Source: Botryococcus braunii
Taxonomy: Eukaryota > Chlorophyta > Trebouxiophyceae
Direction: 5' to 3'
Assembly: GCA_002005505.1 (NCBI GenBank)
Contig: MVGU01001258.1
Span: forward strand, 101,323-165,322
Length of the DNA: 64,000 nt
The position numbers and the translations under genes were made by a program. This document shows positions 40,251 to 50,135 of the stretch, in pieces. How positions within the stretch are numbered: position 1 is the first letter of the stretch; the number at the start of each line of letters is the position of its first letter. The notes beneath the pieces are model-generated. The model worked only from the letters and a program-made list of their open reading frames with translations. It was not told the origin of the DNA and ran no database searches.

Positions 40251-41847
40251 GTCAAACGGGGAAAGCTTCACGTGCCATCTAACCTGAGGGAAGCCCAATG
40301 CTCTCCTCAATGGGATTTTTAGCAACAAGCAATGAGGGAAGACATGGATTCCCTTGATACCCATGAGGTTATAGAATATGTGGACAGACCACATGGACAG
40401 AAAGTTATTCCTCTCCATTGGATCTTCTCCACTAAAAATGATGCACATGGGAATGTAACTCGCTTTAAAGCGAGATTGGTTGCCCAGGGATGTAGACAGA
40501 TCCCTGGGATAGATGTTGGGGAGGTGTTTGCACCCACCAGCGGCTATGAGACAAGGAGGGCTGTGCTGGCAGAAGCTGCCACACAGAATCTTGAGATCCA
40601 CCAAGTGGATATCAAGACTGCCTTTCTTATTGGGGAACTGGAGGAGGAAGTATTTGTGACTCAGCCTCCCGGTTTTGAGAATGGCAATACTAGAGTAGTT
40701 TGTAAACTCATGAAGGCACTCTATGGTCTTAAACAAGCCCCTAGCGCATGGCATAAGACCTTGAGTGACAAGCTGAGTGTCATGGGGTATAGTGTCTGCA
40801 AGAGTGATGCAGGGGTGTACATCAGGAGGGCCCCTGATGGCAACCTGTCCTTCATTCTGGTCTACGTGGATGACCTCCTCATTGTTGCTCGAGTGATCTC
40901 AGAGATTGAGTGGGGAAAGGAACTTCTGAAGAAGGACTTTACCATTCATGATCAGGGAGAGGTGCGTGATTTTCTGATATGCCAGGTTCTTAGAACTAGA
41001 GATGGGGGTACTATTTCCATGAGCTGCACTCCCAAGATTGATGCACTTGTGGAGAAGTTTGGCGTTGCTGATGATGGGCGTGTGGTTGGTACCCCCCATG
41101 TCCAAGGACTTCGTGGCTAGCAGCATATCCGAGTCCTCAGATGGTATGTCACATGGGGCAGGTACCCCTCTGCCACCTGGTCATCGATACTGCGAGTTGA
41201 TTGGGTCGTTGCTGTACATTGCCAAGACAACACGGCCTGACATCTCTCAGGCTGTTGGAGTGTTGTCAAGGTATAGAATGACACCCACTACTTCACACTG
41301 GAATGAGGCCATTCGAGTGCTTAAGTACTTGAGAGATACCAGAGAATTAGCTCTTACTCTGGGTGGAAAGGGGCCTGAGCTAGAAGGTTATGTTGATGCC
41401 GACTATGCTGGGGACCTGGACCACAGGTAGTCCACCACTAGCTATGTTCTATCAGTCTATGGTAGTGCCGTGGTTTGGGGAAGCAAGAAGCAGAGCTGAG
41501 TTGCTACCTCAACTGTGGAGGCCGAGTTTATGGCGGCCGGCCATAATGTGAAGGAAGCCAACTGGCTTAGGGCTTCTTGGAAGAGATAGGGGCTGCACCT
41601 TGGAGGGTTAAAAGTTTCTATGACAACCAAGGATGCATTTCCAATTTACGGAACCCCCTTTATTCTTAATTCACAAAGCATGTTGCAGTAAGCTTCCACT
41701 ATGCTAGGGAAGCTATTGCACTCTGGCAGGTAGATATCCTCTATGTGGAATCTACTCGCAATGTGGCTGACATTATGACCAAGCCACTTGCCAAGCCCGT
41801 GTTTGTTGGTCATCGTGATTCACTAGGTTTGAGAAGATACAAATAAA
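40251..41847 (+). pseudogene. Copia E RT and RNase H
   Basis: Close relative of copia C pol: KVIPLHWIFSTKNDAHGN, HQVDIKTAFLIG, LYGLKQAPSAWH, the YVDD motif, then RNase H with YVDADYAGD and NVADIMTKPL. Breaks include a TAG for Trp near 40320, one extra C in a C6 run near 41095 that shifts the frame, stops after LDHR near 41430 and at KQS near 41498, a deletion near 41572, and a stop near 41669. Upstream to 40036 the degenerate linker keeps GA microsatellites and two GTAC palindromes. Confidence 0.9.
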
Positions 41848-41867
41848 GCATGCAGGGCAAGGGGAAG

Positions 41868-42565
41868 TGTTGAGTTCTGAACATTATTATTGAATGCCTT
41901 GTGCCTTAAGTAATCTTCATGTGTACAATATTAGGATATGGGTCCATTGTGAACATAAGGTACCTTGAGACACGGTAGAATGTGGACTCTTTCGAACATA
42001 AGGTACAATCTGATTTAGATTACGCGTTAGTGTGAAAGGACTATTAAAGCTGCAATTACCGCACAGTCGAGCAACTGGTTTGGAAAGATACTGGGCACAT
42101 AAGGATGCCAGTCTTGTTCACTCAGTTGCATATGTTTAAAGAGCACACAGTCGTCAAGGACTGTAGCTGGAGAAACACAAACTTACGACCTGTCTGCTTT
42201 CTTACAGTTGCAGTGACGTAGGGTGTGTATTGGTAATGTGTTCATGTTTGATTGCTTGTTTGTAAGTGAACCATCTTAGTGTACAATCAAGCCTCCCAAA
42301 CAGCGAAGGGACGGAGTCTGGATTGAGTATAGGAAGGTACTTGCTTTCAGCCGTCAGGAGCTTATCCGTGTTTAGATGCTCATTGACAGATCAACGTGTA
42401 ACAGAACTGGTTTCGAAAGATACTGGGCACATAAGGATGCCAGTCTTGTTCACTCAGTTGCATGTGTTTAAAGAGCAGACAGTCGTCAAGGACTATAGCT
42501 GGAGAAACACAAACTTACGACCTGTCTGCTTGCTTACAGGATACGCCAATGCCCATAACCTAACA
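41868..42565 (+). repeat. 3' LTR of copia E (698 bp)
   Basis: Starts TGTTGAGTTC after the purine tract; ends near CCTAACA. The internal segment occurs twice with an offset of 332 bp. The first copy ends CTTACAG then TT, so the GT seen elsewhere is lost (42208); the second ends at 42539. TGTAA is at 42397-42401. The 263 bp that follow (to 42828) show nothing. Confidence 0.83.
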
Positions 42566-42828
42566 GTAGTTGTGATTCAAAGACGGCAGTCAGATACAGC
42601 CATTACATATACCTAAAACGTAATGTCTCTATCTGGGAAGATTGACAAGTCATGTTATCGTCTTTCTTTTCTTCTATTAACAATGATGTGGCCTTAGGAA
42701 CATTTGAATATTGTGGACAGCTACCAGAAGGGATGAGATTTTGTCAAACGTTTTCAACCTTTGGCCATATTGGGAAGGTATCAGTGCGCTCTTTCTCCTA
42801 CAACTAGGCTTAGCTTCCCAGGCGATAC

Positions 42829-43522
42829 TGTTGAGTTCTGAACATTACTATTGAATGCCTTGTGCTTTAAGTGATCTTCATGTGTGCACTATTAGGATAT
42901 GGGTCCATTGAGAACATAAGGTACCTTGAGACACGGCAGATTCTGGACGTTTTCGAACATAAGGTACAATCCTATCTAGATCACACGTTTGTCGGATGAA
43001 CTCTTAAGGCTGCCCCACCGGAGTGAATACCAACTGGTTGTGAAAGATGCTGGGCATTACCAGATGCTAGTCTTGTCCAACAGTTGTGTGTGACACTCAG
43101 CAGACAGTCGTACGGACTGTAGCTGGAGTAACTTCGTCTATTGACGACCTGTCTGCTTTGTACAGGTACGGTGCGGCAGTGTGTGTTGTATCATTGTTGC
43201 TATTGTGAGAGTGAACAAGCTTAGTGTACCCTGTAGTCACTCAAACAGACAAGGGACAGTGACTTCAGGGAGTATAGGCATGTACTTGAACGTAGCCGTC
43301 TAGAGCCTTATCTAGTGATTGCTTGATCGGTGCTTGTGTACAAGATAATGATGTAACGGAACTGGTTGTGAAAGATGCTGGGCATTACCAGATGCTAGTC
43401 TTGTCCAACAGTTGTGTGTGACACTCAGCAGACAGTCGTACGGACTGTAGCTGGAGTAACTTCGTCTATTGACGACCTGTCTGCTTTGTACAGGGAAAGC
43501 CGATTGCCCATAACCTTTTACA
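42829..43522 (+). repeat. 5' LTR of copia C copy 3 (694 bp)
   Basis: TGTTGAGTTC to CCTTTTACA. A 135-bp segment is present twice, identically, at 43032-43166 and 43360-43494, offset 328 bp. Copy 1 ends TTTGTACAG then GTACGG; copy 2 ends TTTGTACAG then GGAAAG. TGTAA is at 43352-43356. CATAAGGTAC occurs twice, near 42915 and 42959. The end, GCCCATAACC, is complementary to the primer site next to it. Confidence 0.95.
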
Positions 43523-43536
43523 GGTTATGGGCCCAC
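43523..43536 (+). other. Primer-binding site of copia C copy 3
   Basis: GGTTATGGGCCCAC starts directly after the LTR. It is complementary to the anticodon arm of eukaryotic initiator tRNA-Met (GTGGGCCCATAACC in land plants), the internal half-tRNA priming mode known for Drosophila copia. It also pairs perfectly over ten bases with the LTR end across a seven-base loop. Confidence 0.85.
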
Positions 43537-43912
43537 GCCCTTCCAGCTGAGCCAAGTAAAAGCAGGAGTGAAGGTCGTCTACGGATGGGTCAGACGTAAG
43601 CGTCAACAAAGGAGCTCGAGCATGGCGCAGCGGCGCAAGGGAACTCGAGTGTACCAGGACCATTATCTTACTCACAGTTTACCTTTCTGGGAAATTCATA
43701 ATTGAAGTTTTAGCTGTGCTTTATCATTCATCGACGTTGTCTAGAAGCACTGAGTGAGTCGGGCCGGACTCCGGCGCAAACTTCTGAGGGGAACATATCT
43801 GCTACTACTGTGCAAGACTGGCTGGTAAATTTCCATGACATGGAGGGAATTGTAGGGTATTGCTGCATTCCAGAAGTTTATGAGTAAGTTTGGCTGGTGA
43901 AGTGACAATAGT
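43537..43912 (+). other. Copia C copy 3 leader
   Basis: Untranslated region of 376 bp between primer site and gag. The gag ATG at 43913 is preceded by several short upstream ATGs. It presumably holds packaging signals; none can be identified by eye. Confidence 0.6.
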
Positions 43913-44899
43913 ATGACAAAAAGGGGCAAAGAAAAGGAAAGTAGCAGTGAAACAGCAATGTCTCAACCTGGAGAAGTCAGTGGGGCCACTCCAGGGCAGT
44001 CTATGACCGGGACACAATCAGCCACTGCAGAACCAAAGGTGGAGATTGACAAGGCAGCCTACATCCCCAATACCTCTAATCCAAAGATGACCGTCATGCT
44101 TGATGATGGAGGGCGCAATTTTGAATTTTGGTATGAAGCTTTGGAGGCGTGCGCAAACACCAAGGGGGTCAGAGCAGCTTTGGAGAGGCCAATGCCAGGG
44201 TCGGTGGAGAACTCAGCCATCAAGCAGTGGCTGATCCAGTCAGTTCCAGTCATCTGGCATTCTCAGATCTCATGCCACAAAGCAGCGTTCGACTTCATCA
44301 CGTGGGTGAAGAACAGTCACACTGGAGGGAGCAACCAAGACATCAACCTTGAGTGGTACAAGGAAATGGAGCAGGGCATTAAGACAGGGGAGACACTCAA
44401 GGTCTACCTCTACAGAATGATGGATCTGGCTACAAGTCTCAGAAACAACGCGTTCATCCTCTTGGACCACAATGTTGGGGAGCTGATGGTGAAGGGCCTC
44501 CCTCCTGTGCTGAGGCTCGAGTCCCTGGAGGTTATGGCAACCGACAAGCCGCCATTGGAGCTGATTCAAAGAATCCTGCGCGCCGCAGCCAGCCGTGGGT
44601 ACAAGGACCCACCTGCAGAGGGAACACCTCAGGCCATGGCAGCTGCAGCAGTGGCTGGTCCCTCTGGGCGGGTAGCTAGAGCGTCATCAAGCGCTGGAGC
44701 TGCACCAGGAGTGGGAGCAGTACCGGGAGTTGGAGCAGCACTACCAGCAAAGGAACAGCCTCCCGCTGGCCCCTCTGCAACTACTTTTGGTGGCAGGGGG
44801 CGTGGACCTGGCAGGGCAAGAAGGCCCAGAGAGGAGCTTACATGCCACTTCTGCAAGGCAAAGGGCCACTTCATGACTGACTGCGGACCGCTCAGGTAG
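43913..44899 (+). CDS. Copia C copy 3 gag, ended early by TAG
   Basis: 328 residues starting MTKRGKEKESSSETAMSQ. Capsid core and CCHC knuckle (CHFCKAKGHFMTDC) are complete. It stops at TAG (44897-44899), where copy 1 has CAG (Gln), just after DCGPLR. The frame beyond the stop continues unbroken into protease. Almost identical to copy 1 gag. Capsid and nucleocapsid functions should be intact; only the link to pol is cut unless the TAG is read through. Confidence 0.9.
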   Translation: MTKRGKEKESSSETAMSQPGEVSGATPGQSMTGTQSATAEPKVEIDKAAYIPNTSNPKMTVMLDDGGRNFEFWYEALEACANTKGVRAALERPMPGSVENSAIKQWLIQSVPVIWHSQISCHKAAFDFITWVKNSHTGGSNQDINLEWYKEMEQGIKTGETLKVYLYRMMDLATSLRNNAFILLDHNVGELMVKGLPPVLRLESLEVMATDKPPLELIQRILRAAASRGYKDPPAEGTPQAMAAAAVAGPSGRVARASSSAGAAPGVGAVPGVGAALPAKEQPPAGPSATTFGGRGRGPGRARRPREELTCHFCKAKGHFMTDCGPLR

Positions 44900-47002
44900 C
44901 TGCAGGCTCTGCATCAAAACATGCAAGCGGCAAGCGTTGGGCCTGCAGCTTACTGGGGCCAGGGAGGCCCACAGTCGTCTCCTCAAGCCTGGTGGGACCA
45001 TGGATCTGGCCGGGGTGGCCCGCCTTCATCCGCTTCCAGCCCTGGACCACCTTCAGCATATAACTATCCAACAAGTCAACACACGTTTCCGGGGTGGCAT
45101 TTACCACCTCCACCCCCTCCTTCTGGTGAGGCGATGTTTATCTCTCTCAATGTGCTTGCCCCAACTTCGCATGGAGCTAGCAGCACATCTTGGTTAATAG
45201 ATAGTGGTGCCTCTGTGCATATAGTCAATGATCTCTCATTGCTCCATAATCCAGTTATGCATGGACAGCCTCTTCCTCTGCACTTGGCAACCTCAGACGC
45301 CAAGGGAGGAATCATTGCATCTGGGTCTGTATGCCTTGTGAATGCAAGGCACGAAGTATTCTGGCTGCACAATGTGCAGTGTGTTCCTTCTGCGCATACC
45401 AACCTCATTTCAGTCACTGGTGCAATTCAGGATGGAGCATCTTTCCTGACTGACACTGCAGGTGGTTACACAGCCATGAAGGGACCTGAAGGGTGGTGTG
45501 GAGATATCACCCGCGCACGAGGTCTGTTTTTTTTGGAGTTTGTTAGTCCTGTCAGAGGGCAGCAAGTTGGCTGCAGACATATTGATCACATGGCTGAGGC
45601 GTCTCATCTTAGGAAAGGACACGTGTGTAGCGAGAGATCTCTGTGGCATGCTAGGTTAGGTCATCCTGGTGCCAGCAGCATGCAGAGGTTCTCCAAGGAA
45701 GATCTGGTTACAGGAATCAATATCTCCCTTGCTCCCTGCTCTGAGTGCCCCAAGCACTGTGAATCGTGTATACAAGGGAAACACTCCACACCTCCTTTCC
45801 CTGTATCTTCCAGGCCTGCACATAACCCACTCGATAGAGTCCATGTGGATACTGTGGGTCCCATATCACCTCCTGCCATCACAGGTGAACGATATTGGGT
45901 CACTGTAGTGGATGAAAGTTCACACCAAGTTGCCTCCCTGCCTGTGAAGTCAAAGGATTGCATCCCAAAGACTGTGATAGACCTGCTCCGTTTTTGGCAG
46001 ACCCAACGAGGCACGGTTGTGAAGTGTGTGAGGACTGACAGGGGTTCACAGTTCCTGAACCAGCAATTCAAAGAGTTTTGTGCTCAGCAGGGCACTAAGA
46101 TGGAGTCCTCAGCGCCCTACACGCCTCAGCAGAATGGGGTGGCGGAGAGGATGAATAGGACCCTGAAGGAGCGAACAAGGACTCTGTTGGTCCATGCTGC
46201 AGCAGACCCTTCCCTTTGGAAGGAGGCGCTTGAGACAGCTACCCTCCTCTACAATGTGGGTCCTACTTCAGGCAGGTCCCTGACCCCCATGGAATTATTC
46301 TTTGGTGTCAAACCTGATGTGTCTGTGCTGCGCACGTTTGGCTGTGTAGCCCATGTGCACATTCCCAGTGGCCAAAGGTCTGTTTTTGGGCCCAAGACCA
46401 TCCCTGGGATGTTTACTGGTTATTGTCCCCAGTCTAAAGCGCATCGTGTGTACGTGGGGAATGGAGTGTGGAAGGAGAGTAGGGACGTCAGCTTTATCGA
46501 GCACTTGAGGGGGGCTGAGAGAGTGGGTCTATCAAAGGTCCAGCCTGGGTCTGTCTATGATTCTAGGATATCACCCCCCCTTGGCAGTGAGAATCTGGCA
46601 ACGCCTCAAGCAATTCCCTCTGCTGCTCCACCCACGTTCTGGGATGAGGAGGATGACCATGGAGTGGAGACGCTTTCCACTGGGGCTCCTGGGACCTCTG
46701 GACTTTGTGCTTGGGATCAGTCTGGAGACGGGACCATAGCAGCACATGACCAAGGAACCCCCACCAGCCTGGATTCTACTGTTGGGACCCCAGAACCATC
46801 TCAGCAGTCGTGGTCGGTGCTTGAGCATATGCAGAATCTGGCCAGGGGGGGTGTAGAAACTCAATCCCAGGTAGAAAAAATGCAGAAGGTACAAGAGGGG
46901 TTGCGAATGCAGGGGAAGTCACAAATTCCCCTTCCTCCAGGGACCACCCTTACAAGGGAGCAGCGTTATGTACAGCGCGTGGCTAGGAGAGAGCCCTTCT
47001 GA
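44900..47002 (+). pseudogene. Copia C copy 3 protease and integrase
   Basis: Same frame as gag after the TAG. Protease has WLIDSGASVHIVND. The integrase zinc finger is HARLGHPGASSMQRF with CSECPKHCESC; the core has Asp in VHVDTVGP, Asp in VRTDRGSQFLN and Glu in NGVAERMNRTLKER. The copia integrase C-terminus (MELFFGVKPDVSVLRTFGCVAHVH) follows. An extra base at about 46997 ends the frame at RREPF, whereas copy 1 continues. All catalytic residues are present. Confidence 0.93.
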
Positions 47003-47539
47003 CATCCCATTGCATGCCCCTGACCCAGGTCAGGCAATTGTGAGTGAGCCAAACATGGTTGGTCTCCCTGATATGCAAGGGCAGGTTGAGACAGTCGAGG
47101 CTATGTTCGGTGCAGATGTAAGAGATGAGAGTAGTGGGTTAGACATGCCAGCAGTAGGGGAAGCTGGTGCCCAATCCCAGTCACTGGCTAGTCATGCTTA
47201 TGGTGTGCAGGCTGACATTGTAGGCGCAGCTCAGGCAAGTCGGGGTAGTGTGCCCAAGTGTGAGTCCAGGAGAGAGAGAGAGAGCTGCTGCTCCCCTCTG
47301 CATTGCGGAAGGTGCGAGAATGTAAGGGTGCTGCACATGAGTCCAGTAGTCAAGGAGAGAGAGAGAGACTTGAGAAGGAATCAGATAATCCCGGCAGTAC
47401 TGCCCAGTCCCAGCATAAGGTACATAATGTACCTTATTCTGGCAACCAGGGAGAGAGAGAGAGAGAAGGGAACAGCACCAGTAAGGCTGACAGCCCTGCT
47501 GCACCACAGCATAAGGTATAGAGTGTACCTTCTGTCAGG
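47003..47539 (+). other. Copia C copy 3 IN-RT linker with microsatellites and palindromes
   Basis: Coding linker shifted between frames. It holds three (GA)n tracts near 47270, 47360 and 47455, coding Arg-Glu runs, and two GTAC palindromes near 47415 and 47512. TAG at 47519-47521 replaces a CAG Gln codon that copy 1 keeps. Frame changes relative to copy 1 fall at the GA tracts. Confidence 0.8.
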
Positions 47540-49127
47540 TTGGGAAAAGTTCACGTGCCCTCAAACTTGAGGGAAGCCCAGCGCTCACCTCAGTGGGAGT
47601 TTTGGCAGCAGGCAATGCAAGAGGAGATGGAGTCTTTAGACACCCATGAGGTTATGCAGTATGTGGAAAGACCCCATGGGCAGAAAGTTATCCCTGTTCA
47701 TTGGATTTTTTCTACAAAAAACGATGCACATGGGAATGTCACTCGGTTTAAAGCAAGATTGGTTGCCCAGGGTTGCAGACAGATTCCTGGTATAGATGTT
47801 GGTGAGGTTTTTGCACCTACCAGCAGCTATGGTGCTAGGAGAGCTGTGCTGGCAGTGGCTGCCACACAAAATCTTGAGATCCACCAAGTGGATATCAAGA
47901 CAGCTTTTCTCAATGGGGAGTTGGAGGAAGAGGTCTATGTGACCCAACCACCAGGATTTGAGAATGGCAACACGAGAGTTGTGCAAGCTCAGGAAGGCAC
48001 TCTACGGTCTTAAACAAGCCCCACGGGCTTGGCACAAGACCTTGAGCGACAAGTTGAGCGTGATGGGGTATAGTGTGTGCAAGAGCGACGTTGGGGTATA
48101 CATCAGGAGGGCCCCTGATGGTAATCTGTCGTTTATTCTTGTTTATGTCGATGATTTTCTCATAGTTGCCAGAGTGGTTGCAGAGATTGAGTGGGGGAAA
48201 GAGTTATTGAAGAAGGACTTCACCATCCATGATTTGGGAGAGGTGAATGATTTCCTGGGGTGTCAGGTCCTACGCAATAGAGTTCAGGGCACTATTTCCA
48301 TGAGTTGCACTCCCAAGATTGATGCTCTTGTGGAGAAGTTTGGCGTTGCTGATGATGGGCGTGTGGTTGATACCCCCATGTCCAAGGACTTCGTGGCTAG
48401 CAGCAGACCCGAGTCCTCAGATGGTATGTCACATGGGGCTGGTACCCCTCTGCCACCTGGTCATCGATACTGCGAGTTAATTGGATCGTTGCTGTACATA
48501 GCCAATACGACCCGGCCTGACATTTCTCAGGCTGTTGGAGTGTTGTCAAGGTATAGAATGACACCCACTACCTCACACTGGAATGAGGCCATTCGAGTGC
48601 TGAAGTACTTGAGAGATACCAGAGAGTTAGCTCTTACTCTGGGTGGAAAGGGCCCTGAGCTAGAAGGCTATGTTGATGCCGACTATGCTGGGGACCTGGA
48701 CCACAGGTATTCCACCACTGGCTATGTTCTATCAGTCTATGGTAGTGCCGTGGTTTGGGGAAGCAAGAAGCAGAGCTCAGTTGCTACCTCAACTGTGCAA
48801 GCTGAGTTTATGGCAGCTGGCCATATTGTGAAGGAAGCCAACTGGCTAAGGGGCTTCTTGGAAGAGATAGGGGCTGCACCTTGGAGGGTCAAAATTTTCT
48901 GTGACAACCAAGGATGCATTTCTAATTTATGGAACCCCCTATATTCCAAATTCACAAAGCACGTTGCAGTAAGCTTCCACTACGCTAGGGAAGCTATGGC
49001 ACTTGGGCAGGTAGATATCCTCTATGTGGAATCTGCTCGCAATGTGGCTGACATTATGACCAAGCCACTTGCCAAGCCCGTGTTGGTTGGTCATCGTGAT
49101 TCACTAGGTTTGAGAAGATACACATAA
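47540..49127 (+). pseudogene. Copia C copy 3 RT and RNase H
   Basis: RT: GKVHVPSNLREAQ, KVIPVHWIFSTKNDAHGN, HQVDIKTAFLNG. A 2-bp loss near 47985 (after ENGNTRVV) shifts the frame; it resumes CKLRKALYGLKQAPRAWH, then the active site as YVDDFLIVA. RNase H: YVDADYAGD, TVQAEFMA, CDNQGC and NVADIMTKPL, ending LGLRRYT. The first three RNase H acidic motifs are complete. A polypurine tract and 3' LTR follow. Confidence 0.93.
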
Positions 49128-49147
49128 AAACTGCAGGCAAGGGGAAG

Positions 49148-49841
49148 TGTTGAGTTCTGAACATTATTATTGAATGCCTTGTGCTTTAAGTGATCTTCAT
49201 GTGTGCACTATTAGGATATGGGTCCATTGAGAACATAAGGTACCTTGAGACACGGCAGATTCTGGACGTTTTCGAACATAAGGTACAATCCTATCTAGAT
49301 CACACGTTTGTCGGATGAACTCTTAAGGCTGCCCCACCGGAGTGAATACCAACTGGTTGTGAAAGATGCTGGGCATTACCAGATGCTAGTCTTGTCCAAC
49401 AGTTGGGTGTGACACTCAGCAGACAGTCGTACGGACTGTAGCTGGAGTAACTTCGTCTATTGACGACCTGTCTGCTTTGTACAGGTACGGTGCGGCAGTG
49501 TGTGTTGTATCATTGTTGCTATTGTGAGAGTGAACAAGCTTAGTGTACCCTGTAGTCACTCAAACAGACAAGGGACAGTGACTTCAGGGAGTATAGGCAT
49601 GTACTTGAACGTAGCCGTCTAGAGCCTTATCTAGTGATTGCTTGATCGGTGCTTGTGTACAAGACAATGATGTAACGGAACTGGTTGTGAAAGATGCTGG
49701 GCATCACCAGATGCTAGTCTTGTCCAACAGTTGGGTGTGACACTCAGCAGACAGTCGTACGGACTGTAGCTGGAGTAACTTCGTCTATTGACGACCTTTC
49801 TGCTTTGTACAGGGAAAGCCGATTGCCCATAACCTTTTACA
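49148..49841 (+). repeat. 3' LTR of copia C copy 3 (694 bp)
   Basis: Same ends and length as the 5' LTR. The intron-like interval is 49485-49812 and TGTAA is at 49671-49675. Both internal copies carry the same T-to-G change (CAGTTGGGTG) that is absent from both copies in the 5' LTR. Confidence 0.95.
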
Positions 49842-50135
49842 GACAGGTAACTGGATTGCGAGCAGGTAGAACCTCGAGGAACGGCCCGACGCCGGTAAGC
49901 GTAAGGTAGCAGTGATCGTTGAAGTGTCAGTCAGAAGTTGTAAACCGGAACATTTTAAAACTTTGAGTGGTAGTCTGAGAGAAAATCACACCCCATATAC
50001 ATGATAATTGTCTGACGGTGGAGCACATTTTTGACAACCGAGAACACAGCTTCTGTCCACACTTGCTAGAGTGATAGGACCTGTGCAGGGATAGTGTAAC
50101 TCGTGTTGCTTGAGATTTGTGTCAGTGTTTGAAGC
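49842..50135 (+). other. Probable gypsy-4 leader
   Basis: Non-coding stretch between the copia C LTR and the first gypsy-4 ATG. TGGATTGCGAGCAGG at about 49853 could be a primer-binding site because it starts with TGG, but no LTR end is visible next to it. Confidence 0.4.

Larger units (their letters stand above)
40036..42565 (+). mobile_element. Copia E, 3' half
   Basis: Plus-strand copia truncated at its 5' side within the IN-RT linker and joined head to head with copia C copy 2. It has RT, RNase H, the polypurine tract AAGGGGAAG and a 698-bp 3' LTR. The LTR matches the solo LTR at 31587-32285. No 5' LTR is present. Confidence 0.87.
42829..49841 (+). mobile_element. Copia C, copy 3: complete element, 7013 bp
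   Basis: Both LTRs are 694 bp with about six differences seen by eye (near 99% identity). The primer site, leader, gag, protease, integrase, linker, RT, RNase H and polypurine tract are all in place. It is broken by TAG at 44897 and 47519, a 1-bp insertion near 46997 and a 2-bp loss near 47985. Flanks GATAC (42824-42828) and GACAG (49842-49846) do not match, so one end may have been exchanged by recombination. It serves as the reference copy of the family. Confidence 0.95.

Noticed and set aside
44897..47521. Alternative genetic code (TAG = Gln, as in some ulvophyte algae)
   Set aside because: Several TAG codons replace Gln, but others replace Trp or Tyr, TAA replaces Lys and Glu elsewhere, and normal ORF ends use TAA, TAG and TGA. 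Mutation explains it.
42829..49841. Perfect target duplication for copia C copy 3
   Set aside because: GATAC and GACAG do not match; shifting the ends does not help because the LTR limits are fixed by the other copies.
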